A DNA stretch of 64,000 nt, from contig JBGSHJ010000057.1 of NCBI GenBank assembly GCA_041752315.1, positions 62,001-126,000 of the forward strand. Direction: 5' to 3'. The notes below the pieces were generated by a model. The model was not told where the DNA came from and made no database searches. It was given only the letters and a program-made list of their open reading frames with translations. The stretch is from SYFY01 sp041752315 (GTDB lineage Bacteria > Pseudomonadota > Gammaproteobacteria > Pseudomonadales > Azotimanducaceae). A program made the position numbers and the translations under genes. Of this stretch, positions 50,257 to 59,375 are shown in pieces; within the stretch, counting starts at the first letter, position 1; the number at the start of each line of letters is the position of its first letter.

Positions 50257-51460
50257 AAATCACTTCGACACCATCATCATCGAAGTCGTCTTCCCAGTGT
50301 TCCTCCGGATCGGCGCCCACCGCTACCTCGACACCGGACGTCGGGTTTGCACGGATGGGGCGGGCGGTCAGGGCTGCTTCCGTGACTTCCCGTGCCAGTC
50401 GAGCTTCGTACTCATCGTGTGCGGCTCGAAAATCGGCATCCTGTGCATACTGGCGTCGAAACTCCGCCACCGATTGCATCAACGAGTTGATGAGCCCCTG
50501 CAGTCCGGTATCCGCCAGTGCCGACAGCGCGAGCACCCGTCGCTCCGGCCAGCGCTTGCGGACCTTCCGCTCCAGGGCAGCAACGGCTTTTCCCTCCAGC
50601 TGGTCAATCTTCGACAGCGCAATCCAGATGTCCTTTTCCAGTAACGCCGGGGCGTAGGTGGCCAGTTCACGCTCGACCAGTTCGATGGCATCGATCACCG
50701 GCAAACCGTCAGGTGGTGCAACGTCCACCAGATGCAGGAGGACCCTGGTGCGGGCGATGTGGCGGAGAAACTGCACACCCAGTCCCGCGCCTTCTGCAGC
50801 GCCTTCAATCAGCCCCGGAATGTCGGCCACCACAAAACTGGAATCGGTTCCCGCACTGACGACGCCAAGATTTGGCACCAGTGTGGTGAAGGGATAGTCG
50901 GCTACCTTTGGATTGGCGGAAGAAATCTGACCAATGAGCGTGGATTTGCCGGCATTGGGCAATCCGATGAGGCCGACATCAGCCAACAGCTTCAGCTGCA
51001 GGCGCAACTGTCGCAATTCCCCCGGTGCACCGGGCATCGTCTTGCGTGGTGCCCGGTTGGTACTGGTCTTGAAGCGCGTATTGCCCATGCCATGCCGGCC
51101 ACCCTTGGCGACCAGCAGACGTTGTCCGACTACGGTCAGGTCACCGAGGGTTTCAAGCGTGGATTCGTCAACGACCGTAGTGCCGACCGGCACTCGTACC
51201 ACGGCATCGTCTCCTCGGGCACCGGTCTTGTTGCGACCGCCGCCGGTCTCGCCACTCTTGGCTCGATACCGAGGCTGAAAGCGGAAGTCCACCAGGGTGT
51301 TGAGTTGATCATCGGCGACCAGCAGCACATCGCCGCCCTCACCACCATCACCGCCGTCAGGACCACCTTCCGGAATGTACTTCTCGCGCCGGAATGACAA
51401 TGCCCCATTCCCGCCTTTCCCGGCCTGGACCCAGATCGTCGCTTCGTCAATGAATTGCAT
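50243..51460 (-). CDS. obgE: GTPase ObgE/CgtA
   Basis: 405 residues from ATG 51460. The frame is open to 51481 inside a terminator. The Obg fold (1-158) has FIDEATIWVQAGKGGNGALSF and glycine-rich turns. The G domain has GLPNAGKSTL, DIPGLIEGAAEG and SKIDQL. The acidic tail is EEHWEDDFDDDG. It is a 50S assembly and stringent-response factor. The strong rpmA terminator ends only 6 bases before this ATG, leaving no normal ribosome-binding site. It overlaps proB by 14 bp. Confidence 0.95.
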   Translation of the reverse strand: MQFIDEATIWVQAGKGGNGALSFRREKYIPEGGPDGGDGGEGGDVLLVADDQLNTLVDFRFQPRYRAKSGETGGGRNKTGARGDDAVVRVPVGTTVVDESTLETLGDLTVVGQRLLVAKGGRHGMGNTRFKTSTNRAPRKTMPGAPGELRQLRLQLKLLADVGLIGLPNAGKSTLIGQISSANPKVADYPFTTLVPNLGVVSAGTDSSFVVADIPGLIEGAAEGAGLGVQFLRHIARTRVLLHLVDVAPPDGLPVIDAIELVERELATYAPALLEKDIWIALSKIDQLEGKAVAALERKVRKRWPERRVLALSALADTGLQGLINSLMQSVAEFRRQYAQDADFRAAHDEYEARLAREVTEAALTARPIRANPTSGVEVAVGADPEEHWEDDFDDDGVEVIYVRD

Positions 51461-51466
51461 GAGCTG

Positions 51467-51490
51467 AAAAAAACCCCGCACGCGGCGGGG
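51467..51490 (-). terminator. Rho-independent terminator after rpmA
   Basis: On the minus strand: CCCCGC, loop CGCGT, GCGGGG, then TTTTTTT (7 T's at 51473-51467). A textbook intrinsic terminator, 21 bp after the rpmA stop. Confidence 0.9.
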
Positions 51491-51511
51491 TTGTCCCGAG
51501 CAGCGCTGCGG

Positions 51512-51781
51512 CTATTGGGCTGCCACGGCGGCCGTTACCGAAACGACTCGACGTGCCAGCCTGCCACGCACGGCAAACTCGACATAACCGTCGGCCTTGG
51601 CAAACAGCGTGTGGTCGCGACCGCAGCCCACATTTTCGCCAGGATGATATTGGGTTCCACGCTGGCGGATGATGATGTTGCCCGCGCGTACGAACTGGCC
51701 GCCCGAACGCTTGAGACCCAACCGTTTCGAGTGGGAGTCACGTCCGTTACGAGTACTGCCGCCTGCTTTTTTGTGTGCCAT
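51512..51781 (-). CDS. rpmA: 50S ribosomal protein L27
   Basis: 89 residues: MAHKKAGGSTRNGRDSHSKR, then GNIIIRQRGTQYHPGENVG and DHTLFAKADGYVEF. L27 reaches the peptidyl transferase centre with its N-terminus. 16 bp after rplU. A strong terminator follows. Longer frames in this region are artefacts of joining to rplU sequence. Confidence 0.97.
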   Translation of the reverse strand: MAHKKAGGSTRNGRDSHSKRLGLKRSGGQFVRAGNIIIRQRGTQYHPGENVGCGRDHTLFAKADGYVEFAVRGRLARRVVSVTAAVAAQ

Positions 51782-51797
51782 GTCTCTATGACCTCGA

Positions 51798-52112
51798 TCA
51801 GCCGTTGATGCCTGTGATCCTGACGGCGGTGAACCACTGCCGATGACCCTGTTTTTTGTGGTAGTCCTGACGTCGACGGAACTTGATGATGGTGACCTTT
51901 CTGGCCCGATCATGCGCCAGCACTTCTGCCTTGACCTGGCCGCCAGCAACATACGGTGCGCCAACCTCGATCCGGTCGCCATCGGCGAGCATGAGCACCT
52001 TGTCGAAGACCACCTCGGCTCCAGGCGCAACGTCCAGCTTTTCCAGACGCAGGACTTCTCCTTCAGTCACCCGGTGTTGCTTGCCACCGCTCTCGATTAC
52101 CGCAAACGTCAC
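51798..52112 (-). CDS. rplU: 50S ribosomal protein L21
   Basis: 104 residues from GTG 52112, with GGAG 9 bases upstream. This gives the canonical length (103 in E. coli). The ATG at 52142 would add ten residues (MTHTQVEKQA) and is the alternative. Seen are IESGGKQHRVTEGEVLRLEKL, IIKFRRRQDYHKKQGHRQWFT and VRITGI. rplU-rpmA is the usual pair. Confidence 0.95.
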   Translation of the reverse strand: MTFAVIESGGKQHRVTEGEVLRLEKLDVAPGAEVVFDKVLMLADGDRIEVGAPYVAGGQVKAEVLAHDRARKVTIIKFRRRQDYHKKQGHRQWFTAVRITGING

Positions 52113-52394
52113 AGCCTGTTTCTCCACTTGTGTATGCGTCATCTCGACGCTTTTTCACCAGTTGGCCCTTGCCAGACAACGACCTGTCGCCGTCGCGCTC
52201 CAAGACCCCAAGGTGTATTACAATCCTCGTCGCGACCTGGCCATCTGGATATCTGCCCGGCAAGGACCTCTGGTAAAAAAGCCAGAATCCCGGGGAAGGA
52301 TGTTCAAGACGGGTGAATGACAGGCTGCGCGCGAAAGGCGGGCATTCTACGGTCAGGTCAGCATGAATACAACGAGAGGAGTCGATTCAAGTCC
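52113..52394. other. rplU-ispB divergent intergenic region
   Basis: 282 bp with no gene seen. It must contain the rplU and ispB promoters. On the minus strand a TGTAAT hexamer at 52224-52219 is a possible -10 for rplU, but no good -35 is spaced from it. Confidence 0.35.
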
Positions 52395-53516
52395 ATGACC
52401 TCCCGCCCCCTGATCTCGAAAACAGTCAGAGAAGCAGGCAGCAAGACAGCCAGGGAAAACGCCAGCGACGTTATCGTTCTGGAAGCCATGCAGGAAGCCA
52501 GTCAGGAAATCAGGCCAGAAGCCGACGCCGGCACGGTTCCGGCTGGCCTTTCGCTGGGGGACATCTTTGCCCTCGTGCAGGCAGATTTTTCCGCCGTCAA
52601 TTCGCTCATCCCCAGACGCCTGACCTCAGACGTCGACCTGGTGGAAAAGATTGGCGCCTACATCATCGACAGTGGCGGCAAGCGATTGCGTCCGTTGCTG
52701 GTTCTGCTCTGCGCCCGCTTGTTGAGTTACAACGGACAGGAGCATGTCAAGCTGGCTGCGGTCATCGAGTTCCTGCATACCGCCACCCTGCTGCACGACG
52801 ACGTGGTGGACCACTCGGTGCTGCGACGCGGCCGAGCGACGGCAAACGCCCTTTGGGGCAATGCGCCCAGCGTACTGGTCGGTGACTTTCTTTACAGCCG
52901 CGCTTTCCAGCTGATGGTTGAACTCGACCGGATGAAAATCCTGGAAATCCTGTCGGACGCCACCAACACGATCGCTGAAGGCGAAGTGCAGCAACTTGCC
53001 AACATCGGCAACCTGGCCGTTGATGAAGCGGCGTACCGGGAAACGATTCGTTGCAAGACTGCGCTGCTGTTCGAGGCGGCGACCCATACCGCCGCTCACC
53101 TGTGTACCTTTGATCGGGGCCATACGGAAACACTGCGTCGGTTCGGGCTGCATTTTGGAATGGCTTACCAACTGGTCGATGACTGTCTGGACTACATGAG
53201 CGATGCCGCAACCATGGGCAAAAATGCGGGCGACGATCTGGCCGAGGGCAAATTGACCCTGCCCCTGATCCATTCCCTGGCCCAGGCAACCGCAGCTGAC
53301 CGGGGCGTTCTGATCGAAGGCCTGCAGCGGGGTAACGCGTCGGCACTGCCGGAGGTGCTGGAGATACTCCAGCGCACCGGGTCCATCGCCTACGCTCAGG
53401 ACGCCGCCTTGCGGGAGTCACAACTGGCACTGGAACTGCTGGAATCACTGCCCGCCGGGGCGGCTCGCCATGCGCTCGGTGAACTCACCCGCCACTGCAC
53501 GAAGCGATTGCGCTGA
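52395..53516 (+). CDS. ispB: Long-chain polyprenyl (octaprenyl) diphosphate synthase
   Basis: 373 residues from ATG 52395. The frame is open to 52317. It makes the isoprenoid side chain of ubiquinone. The first Asp-rich motif is LLHDDVVDHS and the second VDDCLDYM. GGKRLRP and GDDLAEGKLTLPLIH are also present. An N-terminal extension of about 45 residues, rich in Ala, Glu and Ser, precedes the usual start (SLGDIFALVQADFSAVN). A purine-rich site (GAGGAG) lies 13 bases before the ATG, so the start is not certain. Side-chain length (C40) is assumed from the family. Confidence 0.93.
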   Translation: MTSRPLISKTVREAGSKTARENASDVIVLEAMQEASQEIRPEADAGTVPAGLSLGDIFALVQADFSAVNSLIPRRLTSDVDLVEKIGAYIIDSGGKRLRPLLVLLCARLLSYNGQEHVKLAAVIEFLHTATLLHDDVVDHSVLRRGRATANALWGNAPSVLVGDFLYSRAFQLMVELDRMKILEILSDATNTIAEGEVQQLANIGNLAVDEAAYRETIRCKTALLFEAATHTAAHLCTFDRGHTETLRRFGLHFGMAYQLVDDCLDYMSDAATMGKNAGDDLAEGKLTLPLIHSLAQATAADRGVLIEGLQRGNASALPEVLEILQRTGSIAYAQDAALRESQLALELLESLPAGAARHALGELTRHCTKRLR

Positions 53517-53547
53517 ACGCTGGCTCCGCAGGACACACCCGGTTGTC

Positions 53548-55059
53548 ATGACCCCTGAAGCTCCCGGATTCTTGCGTCCGCGCCGGGATGGGCGCATCGG
53601 CTGGCCACTGTCGTGGGGCCTTGTGGTGGCCGCCGCCGGTCTGCTGGCATCCTCATGGAACATTGCCGCGCAGGAACTGCAGTTTCGACCGTGTCCCCTG
53701 GCAGGCAGCGGGGGCACCCAGGTTCTGCAGGCAGAGTGCGCTGTGCTGGAAGTGCCACTGGACCCGGCTACACCAGAAGGCACGAAGCTCGAACTGGCGG
53801 TGAGTCGTCTCGCCGGTGGTGCCCGACCTGCGCTGAAGGACGCACTGATCGCCATCAACGGTGGTCCTGGCGGCTCGTCGCGTGATCTGCTGGTTGATCT
53901 GGGTCAGGCGCTGATGATGGTCGCCGGGACACGTGACGTCATTGTTGTCGACCAGCGAGGTACGGGCGAGTCCGCGCCACTGAAGTGCAATAACCCTGAC
54001 CCTGCGGATGCCCAGCCCGACATTGACGTGATCAAACCACTCACGCAGGAGTGTCTGGCCGCACTGCCTCACGACCCGAGGTTTTTTACTACCAGCGTCG
54101 CCATCCAGGACCTCGAACTGCTGCGACAATCGCTGGGACTCGAGACCTGGACGATGTACGGGGTCTCCTACGGCACCCGTGTTGCCCTCCACTACACCCG
54201 GCGACACCCTCAACACGTCAGGGCACTCATCGTCGATGGCATCGTGCCTACCGGGTTGATCCTGGGGGCCAATGTGCTCCACAACAGTGAAGCCGCATTC
54301 AACGCGCTGGATGGTCGATGCCAGAAGGATGCGGATTGTTCGGCCACTTTTGGCCCACTACGACCAAAACTCGAGCAACTCAGGGAAACGCTGGGCGACG
54401 CCGCAACGATAACCCTGCCACATCCTGTGACCGGCGAACCCACCACCACCCCGCTCACCTATGAACACGTCGCAGCGACGATCCGCCTTTCACTGTACGC
54501 GCCTGAAACCATGGCGACGATCCCCTTCATGATCGACGAAGCGCTGGCCGGCAGATACCTGCCGCTCGCCGCCCAGTCGATCCTTGCGCTTGAAAAGGTC
54601 TCCGAGTCCATCGCTGACGGCATGCACAATGCCGTGGTCTGCACGGAGGATGCGCCATTTTTCGGCGCCGCAGAAGCAGATCGTCTGGCACAGGCGCGCA
54701 CCTATCTTGGCGCGAACATGATCGACACACTGAAAACCGTCTGCGCGCTATGGCCCAGGGGCGTTCTGGACGCCGATCTGCACACCTCATTCAAATCGGC
54801 CGTCCCGACCCTGATCCTGTCGGGCGAACTGGACCCGATCACGACTCCGGCCTACGGTGAACGTCTGCTGCAACAGTTTTCGCAGGGTCTCCACCTGGTG
54901 GCCAGGGGCCAGGGTCATGGCGTGCTTGCACGCAGTTGCATGCCCCGCTTGGCCGCCCGGTTTGCAGCCGACCCATTGGACCGGAGCATCAATACACTCT
55001 GCCTTGACAAGAGCCCACCAACACCCATATTCCTCAACAGCCTTGGACCATCGCCATGA
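53548..55059 (+). CDS. Exported alpha/beta hydrolase (peptidase S33 / TAP family)
   Basis: 503 residues from ATG 53548. A signal sequence or anchor spans about 20-42 (LSWGLVVAAAGLLASSW, cleavage near AQE). Oxyanion region NGGPGGSS, then VDQRGTGES. Nucleophile serine in YGVSYGTRVA, aspartate in LSGELDPITTPAYGE, histidine in ARGQGHGVLAR. These form a complete triad of a tricorn-associated/tripeptidyl aminopeptidase type, with four or more cysteines in the lid region. It probably acts on peptides in the periplasm. Its stop overlaps the ATG of the ABC ATPase (ATGA), so it is part of that operon. Confidence 0.85.
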   Translation: MTPEAPGFLRPRRDGRIGWPLSWGLVVAAAGLLASSWNIAAQELQFRPCPLAGSGGTQVLQAECAVLEVPLDPATPEGTKLELAVSRLAGGARPALKDALIAINGGPGGSSRDLLVDLGQALMMVAGTRDVIVVDQRGTGESAPLKCNNPDPADAQPDIDVIKPLTQECLAALPHDPRFFTTSVAIQDLELLRQSLGLETWTMYGVSYGTRVALHYTRRHPQHVRALIVDGIVPTGLILGANVLHNSEAAFNALDGRCQKDADCSATFGPLRPKLEQLRETLGDAATITLPHPVTGEPTTTPLTYEHVAATIRLSLYAPETMATIPFMIDEALAGRYLPLAAQSILALEKVSESIADGMHNAVVCTEDAPFFGAAEADRLAQARTYLGANMIDTLKTVCALWPRGVLDADLHTSFKSAVPTLILSGELDPITTPAYGERLLQQFSQGLHLVARGQGHGVLARSCMPRLAARFAADPLDRSINTLCLDKSPPTPIFLNSLGPSP

Positions 55060-55787
55060 TCCGCGTGGACAACCTGTCGAAACAGTTTGGTGGTGTACGC
55101 GCCATCGACAATGTTTCCTTTGTTGCGCAGGACCAGCGGGTCACCGCTCTGCTTGGTCCAAACGGCGCCGGCAAGTCGACGACACTGCGTGTACTGGCAG
55201 CGGTCATTCGTGCCGACTCAGGCACCGCCGAAATCAATGGTCACGAAGTTCACGCTGCACCCGATCTGGTGCGGGCATCCATCGGGGTCATGCCCCACAA
55301 CTCGGGAGTTTACGCACGACTCTCGGCGAGGGAGAACATACGCTACTTCGGTCGATTGCAGGGATTGTCGGGAGATGCTCTCGAAGAGCGCATCGAGCGT
55401 CTGATGGATCAGCTGGAGATGCGTGCCTTTGCGGATCGCCGCACCAAGGGATTTTCCCAGGGCCAGAAGGTCAAGGTCGCACTGGCCCGGGCGCTCGTAC
55501 ATGATCCCAGACACGTGCTGCTGGACGAACCAACCAATGGACTCGATGTCATGGCAACACGCGCCCTGCGCGATATCGTGCATGGATTGCGTGCGGCCGG
55601 TTGTTGTGTGCTGTTTTCCAGTCACATCATGCAGGAAGTCGAAAACCTCTGTGATGACGTCGTGATCATCGCCGGCGGCCGGGTCTGTTACACCGGAACG
55701 CTGGGCAATCTCAGGGTGGTTGCCGGGACTGCGGATCTCGAAGAAGCCTTCATGTCCCTTGCCGGCCTGACGCAGGTTCACCCGTGA
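55056..55787 (+). CDS. natA: ABC transporter ATP-binding protein, NatA-type
   Basis: 243 residues. Walker A LLGPNGAGKSTT, signature FSQGQKVKVALARAL (FSQGQ in place of LSGGQ), Walker B HVLLDEPTNGLD, and switch His in LFSSHIMQEVENL. It resembles the NatA sodium exporter ATPase, but NatA-like ATPases serve many exporters. It overlaps both neighbours by 4 bases (ATGA and GTGA), a tightly coupled three-gene unit. Confidence 0.85.
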   Translation: MIRVDNLSKQFGGVRAIDNVSFVAQDQRVTALLGPNGAGKSTTLRVLAAVIRADSGTAEINGHEVHAAPDLVRASIGVMPHNSGVYARLSARENIRYFGRLQGLSGDALEERIERLMDQLEMRAFADRRTKGFSQGQKVKVALARALVHDPRHVLLDEPTNGLDVMATRALRDIVHGLRAAGCCVLFSSHIMQEVENLCDDVVIIAGGRVCYTGTLGNLRVVAGTADLEEAFMSLAGLTQVHP

Positions 55788-56965
55788 GTGCATTTGTCAC
55801 TGTCCTGGTCAAGGAGTGCATCGACAATCTGCGCGATCGCAGGACGCTGGTCTCCACGTTTGCACTTTCCCTGCTGGGGCCGATCATCCTGGTGGGTCTG
55901 ATGAGCTTCATTCTCGATCGCGCCCTTGGTGAACAAGACGATGCCATTCCCTTTTCCCTGGTTGGCGCTGCAAACGCCCCGGCCCTGACGGCCTGGCTGC
56001 GTGAACAGAATTATGCAATCACGGACATCGAACTGCCGGATGGAACCGATCCCCGGACACTGGTCACTTCCGGTGCAAACGACGTGGTCCTGATCATTCC
56101 GGCAAACTTCGCCAAACGTTTCCGGGCTGGTCAGATGACGACCTTCACCATCGTCTACGACTCATCCCGGATGGGCTCTGCCTCGCGCCGGGCAAGTCAA
56201 CTCGAACGTGCACTCAACAGTTACGCCAGAGCCATCGGCGTGCTGCGTTTGCAGGTCCGCGGCATCGACCCTCAATTGATTCAACCCATACTGGTGCATG
56301 AACTGGATGTGGCTTCATCCGCGGAGCGCGCCCTGGCGATCCTGTCCATGGTGCCCTACTTCATCCTGCTGGTTGCTTTCATGGGTGGTTTTTATCTCGC
56401 CATCGATACCACAACCGGAGAACGCGAACACGGATCGCTCGAGCCGCTGCTGTCGCAACCCGTGTCACGGGCCTCCCTGGTCCTGGGCAAGATCGCCGCC
56501 ACCTGTGTTTTTGCGCTGGCAAGCCTGTTGTTGTTGCTGGCCGGTTTCTACGTCGGCCTGCCATGGGTACCGCTCGAGCGTATCGGGCTTTCGCTCGACG
56601 TTTCGTTCGGTAATTTTCTCATGATCTTCGTGCTCATGATTCCGTTGATCTGGTTTGCCGGTGCCCTGCTCACCGTGGTCGCCTCGTTTGCCAGAACCTA
56701 CAAGGAAGCGCAGACCTATCTGTCTTTCCTGATCATGGTGCCTACCCTGCCGATCCTGTTTACCCAGTTGATGGGTATCGAGGCGAGCCTGTGGATGATG
56801 CTGGTACCAAGTCTCGGTCAATCACTCCTCATCCAGGGTTTCCTGACCAACGAAGCTGTTTCCGGCCTCGACCTCTGGTGCTCCGTACTGTCGACCAGCC
56901 TGCTGGCCGCATTGCTGACGCGCACGGCCATCTGGATCTACAGCCGGGAACAGATCCTCGGCTGA
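55784..56965 (+). CDS. natB: ABC transporter permease, NatB/ABC-2 type
   Basis: 393 residues from GTG 55784. An N-terminal helix (about 22-42) is followed by a large extracytoplasmic domain (about 45-175), then five helices. The motif TTGEREHGSLEPLLSQPVSR is characteristic of ABC-2/NatB permeases. With the ATPase it forms an exporter. The substrate is unknown. The linked exported peptidase suggests peptide or toxic-compound handling, but sodium export is an alternative. Confidence 0.85.
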   Translation: MSAFVTVLVKECIDNLRDRRTLVSTFALSLLGPIILVGLMSFILDRALGEQDDAIPFSLVGAANAPALTAWLREQNYAITDIELPDGTDPRTLVTSGANDVVLIIPANFAKRFRAGQMTTFTIVYDSSRMGSASRRASQLERALNSYARAIGVLRLQVRGIDPQLIQPILVHELDVASSAERALAILSMVPYFILLVAFMGGFYLAIDTTTGEREHGSLEPLLSQPVSRASLVLGKIAATCVFALASLLLLLAGFYVGLPWVPLERIGLSLDVSFGNFLMIFVLMIPLIWFAGALLTVVASFARTYKEAQTYLSFLIMVPTLPILFTQLMGIEASLWMMLVPSLGQSLLIQGFLTNEAVSGLDLWCSVLSTSLLAALLTRTAIWIYSREQILG

Positions 56966-56999
56966 AGTCCTCGGTGTCGACCCTCGGGATGACCGGGGT

Positions 57000-57410
57000 T
57001 CAGCGAATCACGGCGCTGACCCGCACCGGTACAATGCGCAGAACGACCCGCTTTTCCCTGGCAATCCAGGCGGCGAGATCGGCAGGCTGCGAGTATCCGG
57101 TGCCCTGAATGGCATCAAACACGGCTTTTGTCGCAGGCACGAGGTTGTCCCTTTGAATGATCGCCTTGCCTTCGATGGCCACAAAATTGAACGGCTCGGC
57201 GTTGCTGATGATGCAGAGGTTGACTCTATCATCGGCGGCGATACTCGTGACCTTGAAGCGATCACCAGGTGTACTGACCACCAGTTCGTCGCCTTCTCGC
57301 GCATAGGCGATGACCGAACTTACCGGGCCACCTGTCTTTCGCAACGTTGTCAGTACGGCCCACCGATGGTTGGTCACAAAGGCATCCCAGACGGGATTAT
57401 CGGAAATCAT
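57000..57410 (-). CDS. PPOX-class F420/FMN-dependent family protein
   Basis: 136 residues, with AGGAGA upstream of the ATG. Split-barrel pattern: NHRWAVLTTLRKTGGPVSSVIAY, DELVVSTPGDRFKVTSIAADDRVNLCI, FVAIEGKAIIQ. This subclass often binds F420 or heme/biliverdin. No F420 biosynthesis gene is in the window. Convergent with natB and upstream-linked to the CoA-transferase (103 bp). Confidence 0.8.
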   Translation of the reverse strand: MISDNPVWDAFVTNHRWAVLTTLRKTGGPVSSVIAYAREGDELVVSTPGDRFKVTSIAADDRVNLCIISNAEPFNFVAIEGKAIIQRDNLVPATKAVFDAIQGTGYSQPADLAAWIAREKRVVLRIVPVRVSAVIR

Positions 57411-57513
57411 GTGCTCTCCTCATCTATCAAGAACAGGGACTGAAAACAGGAACCCGGGCGTGGTGATCATCGACGGCAGTCCGTTTCAGCACACCGATGC
57501 ACACGCTGTTCAC

Positions 57514-58713
57514 TCAGATCTGACCAGCGACGGCCCCACTACGGACGAGGCTCTCGATTTCTTCGTCGCCCCAACCAAATTCGCGCAGCACCTCACCTGA
57601 ATCGGCGCCGACATCGGGCGCCCGCCTGGGCGGTTTCTTGGCCTCATCTCCCACAAAGATCGGACTGTTGATCGTCAACCGGTAGTCTTCGCCAGGATCA
57701 CCGGTTGGAATGACATAGTCGTTCGCAAGTACCTGCGGATCTTCAATGACCTGCCCCATCGGGGTTGCCTTGCCGTAGGTGACATCGGCTGCATCCAGCC
57801 GGCGACAGACTTCTTCGAGCGTGAAACCGCCAATGGTCTGCTGCAGCAGCGTGATCAGCTCCATGCGGTTGCGCATCGCCGATCGAAGATCGAGAAAACG
57901 CGGATCCGATCGAAGGTCCTGCCGATCAAGCGCGGCGCAGATCCTTGGCCATTCCTTGGCAGGATTGATGGCCGCCAGGACGATGAAAAAACCGTCCGCC
58001 GACTGGTACACCCCGGTGAATGGGTTGTGCCAGCCTTTTTCCTGCTTGTGCCGGCCCAGATCGTTACCGGCAATTACACCCTGCAGGGCCATGCCGTTTG
58101 ACCACACTCCATTGGCCAGCAGGGAGGTCGACACATAACCACCCTGACCGGTAACGGCACGCCGATACAGACCGGTCATGATCGCACCATACAGGGCCAC
58201 CGAAGTGGAGTGGTCGCCCATTCCCGGTGAAGCATTCTGCGGCGGCCCGCCTTGAGCGCGAATGAACTCCATGAGACCACTGCGTCCCCACCAGGCGGTC
58301 ACGTCAAACGCGCGGCGACCCACTTCAGGCCCGCGGGTGCCATATCCGGTGATATGGGCAAAGATCAGTCGCGGATTCAGTTCCCGCAGACGCTCGTATT
58401 CGAGTTCATATTTTTCCAGCGCCGGTTGGAGAAAGTTGGTCGTCAGGACATCCGCCTGCTCGATCAGCCGATGCATGACCTGACGAGCTTCCGGATGCGT
58501 GAGATCCAGACAAAGGCTGCGCTTGTTTCTGGAGGTCAGCTGCCAGTGATAAGGAACCGGATACGGGCCGACCAGGGTCCGGTAACCATCCCCGCCCGGT
58601 GGCTCGATCTTGATCACGCGTGCGCCGAAGTCGGCCATGATCGTGGCCGCCGCGGGACCTGCCAGGAAGCTCGCAGCATCGATCACGGTGATGTCTTCCA
58701 GCAGGTAGGTCAT
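57514..58713 (-). CDS. Family III CoA-transferase (CaiB/BaiF), first copy
   Basis: 399 residues from ATG 58713. The frame is open to 58917, but that part is unlike the family. Seen are LLEDITVIDAASFLAGPAAATIMADFGARVIKIEPPGGD, then FLQPALEKYELEYERLRELNPRLIFAHITGYG. The catalytic aspartate is in SPGMGDHSTS. The C-terminal part has YQSADGFFIVLAA. It transfers CoA between carboxylic acids. The substrate is unknown. Confidence 0.9.
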   Translation of the reverse strand: MTYLLEDITVIDAASFLAGPAAATIMADFGARVIKIEPPGGDGYRTLVGPYPVPYHWQLTSRNKRSLCLDLTHPEARQVMHRLIEQADVLTTNFLQPALEKYELEYERLRELNPRLIFAHITGYGTRGPEVGRRAFDVTAWWGRSGLMEFIRAQGGPPQNASPGMGDHSTSVALYGAIMTGLYRRAVTGQGGYVSTSLLANGVWSNGMALQGVIAGNDLGRHKQEKGWHNPFTGVYQSADGFFIVLAAINPAKEWPRICAALDRQDLRSDPRFLDLRSAMRNRMELITLLQQTIGGFTLEEVCRRLDAADVTYGKATPMGQVIEDPQVLANDYVIPTGDPGEDYRLTINSPIFVGDEAKKPPRRAPDVGADSGEVLREFGWGDEEIESLVRSGAVAGQI

Positions 58714-58929
58714 GCAATGTGTCCGGGTAGTTGGGGAAACGGCCCAGGCCATGAACCTGGGTCGCAAGAGCGCGAAGTTACTTATTCCTGCCAGCACGCA
58801 CAACCGGTGGCAATGACAACTCCCCAAAACGGTCGGTATCCGGCGCGAACCGAGCGCGGATGACCGACTATTCGTCGCCTGTATCGTCCTCTGGTACTCT
58901 ACGCCGGATGAAACCAACGGGAGCGAGCG

Positions 58930-59361
58930 ATGGCTTTGGCGGATCTGGGGAAGGTGTTGAAGATTTTCGGTGGTTCGGAACCCACCCCTGAAGAACGTGC
59001 GGACCTGGCCAAAGAGGTCATGCTGATGGTGCTGGCTCGTGCCACGGCTGCCGACACGAATATCAAGCAGATTGAAGTCGACACCGTTCGGCGTGTACTC
59101 AAGACCTATACGCAGACCGACTTCTCCAGTGCCGACATTCGAGTCGCTGCAAGCACGGCGTTGTACGAAAAAGCACCACTGGATCGATTTGTCTCATCGG
59201 CTGCACGCAAGCTGGATACTGCCGCCAGGATGGCCATCGCCAATGCACTGAAGGAAGTGGTGCACTCTGACGAGCGTGTGAGTGACCACGAAATCAGCTT
59301 CTTCAACAACATCGTGAACTCACTGGACCTGACCCCGGCCCAACTGATGGGCATCGAGTAA
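58930..59361 (+). CDS. TerB family protein
   Basis: 143 residues, all-helical. It has the TerB pattern EVMLMVLARATAADTNIKQIEVDTVRRVL and a second half HSDERVSDHEISFFNNIVNSL. In each half an acidic helix start could bind a metal. GGGAGCGAG precedes the ATG. TerB proteins are implicated in tellurite resistance and stress, but a single TerB with no other ter genes is a general stress-like protein. Divergent from the CoA-transferase (216 bp). Confidence 0.8.
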   Translation: MALADLGKVLKIFGGSEPTPEERADLAKEVMLMVLARATAADTNIKQIEVDTVRRVLKTYTQTDFSSADIRVAASTALYEKAPLDRFVSSAARKLDTAARMAIANALKEVVHSDERVSDHEISFFNNIVNSLDLTPAQLMGIE

Positions 59362-59375
59362 ACAGGGACTTTCCT

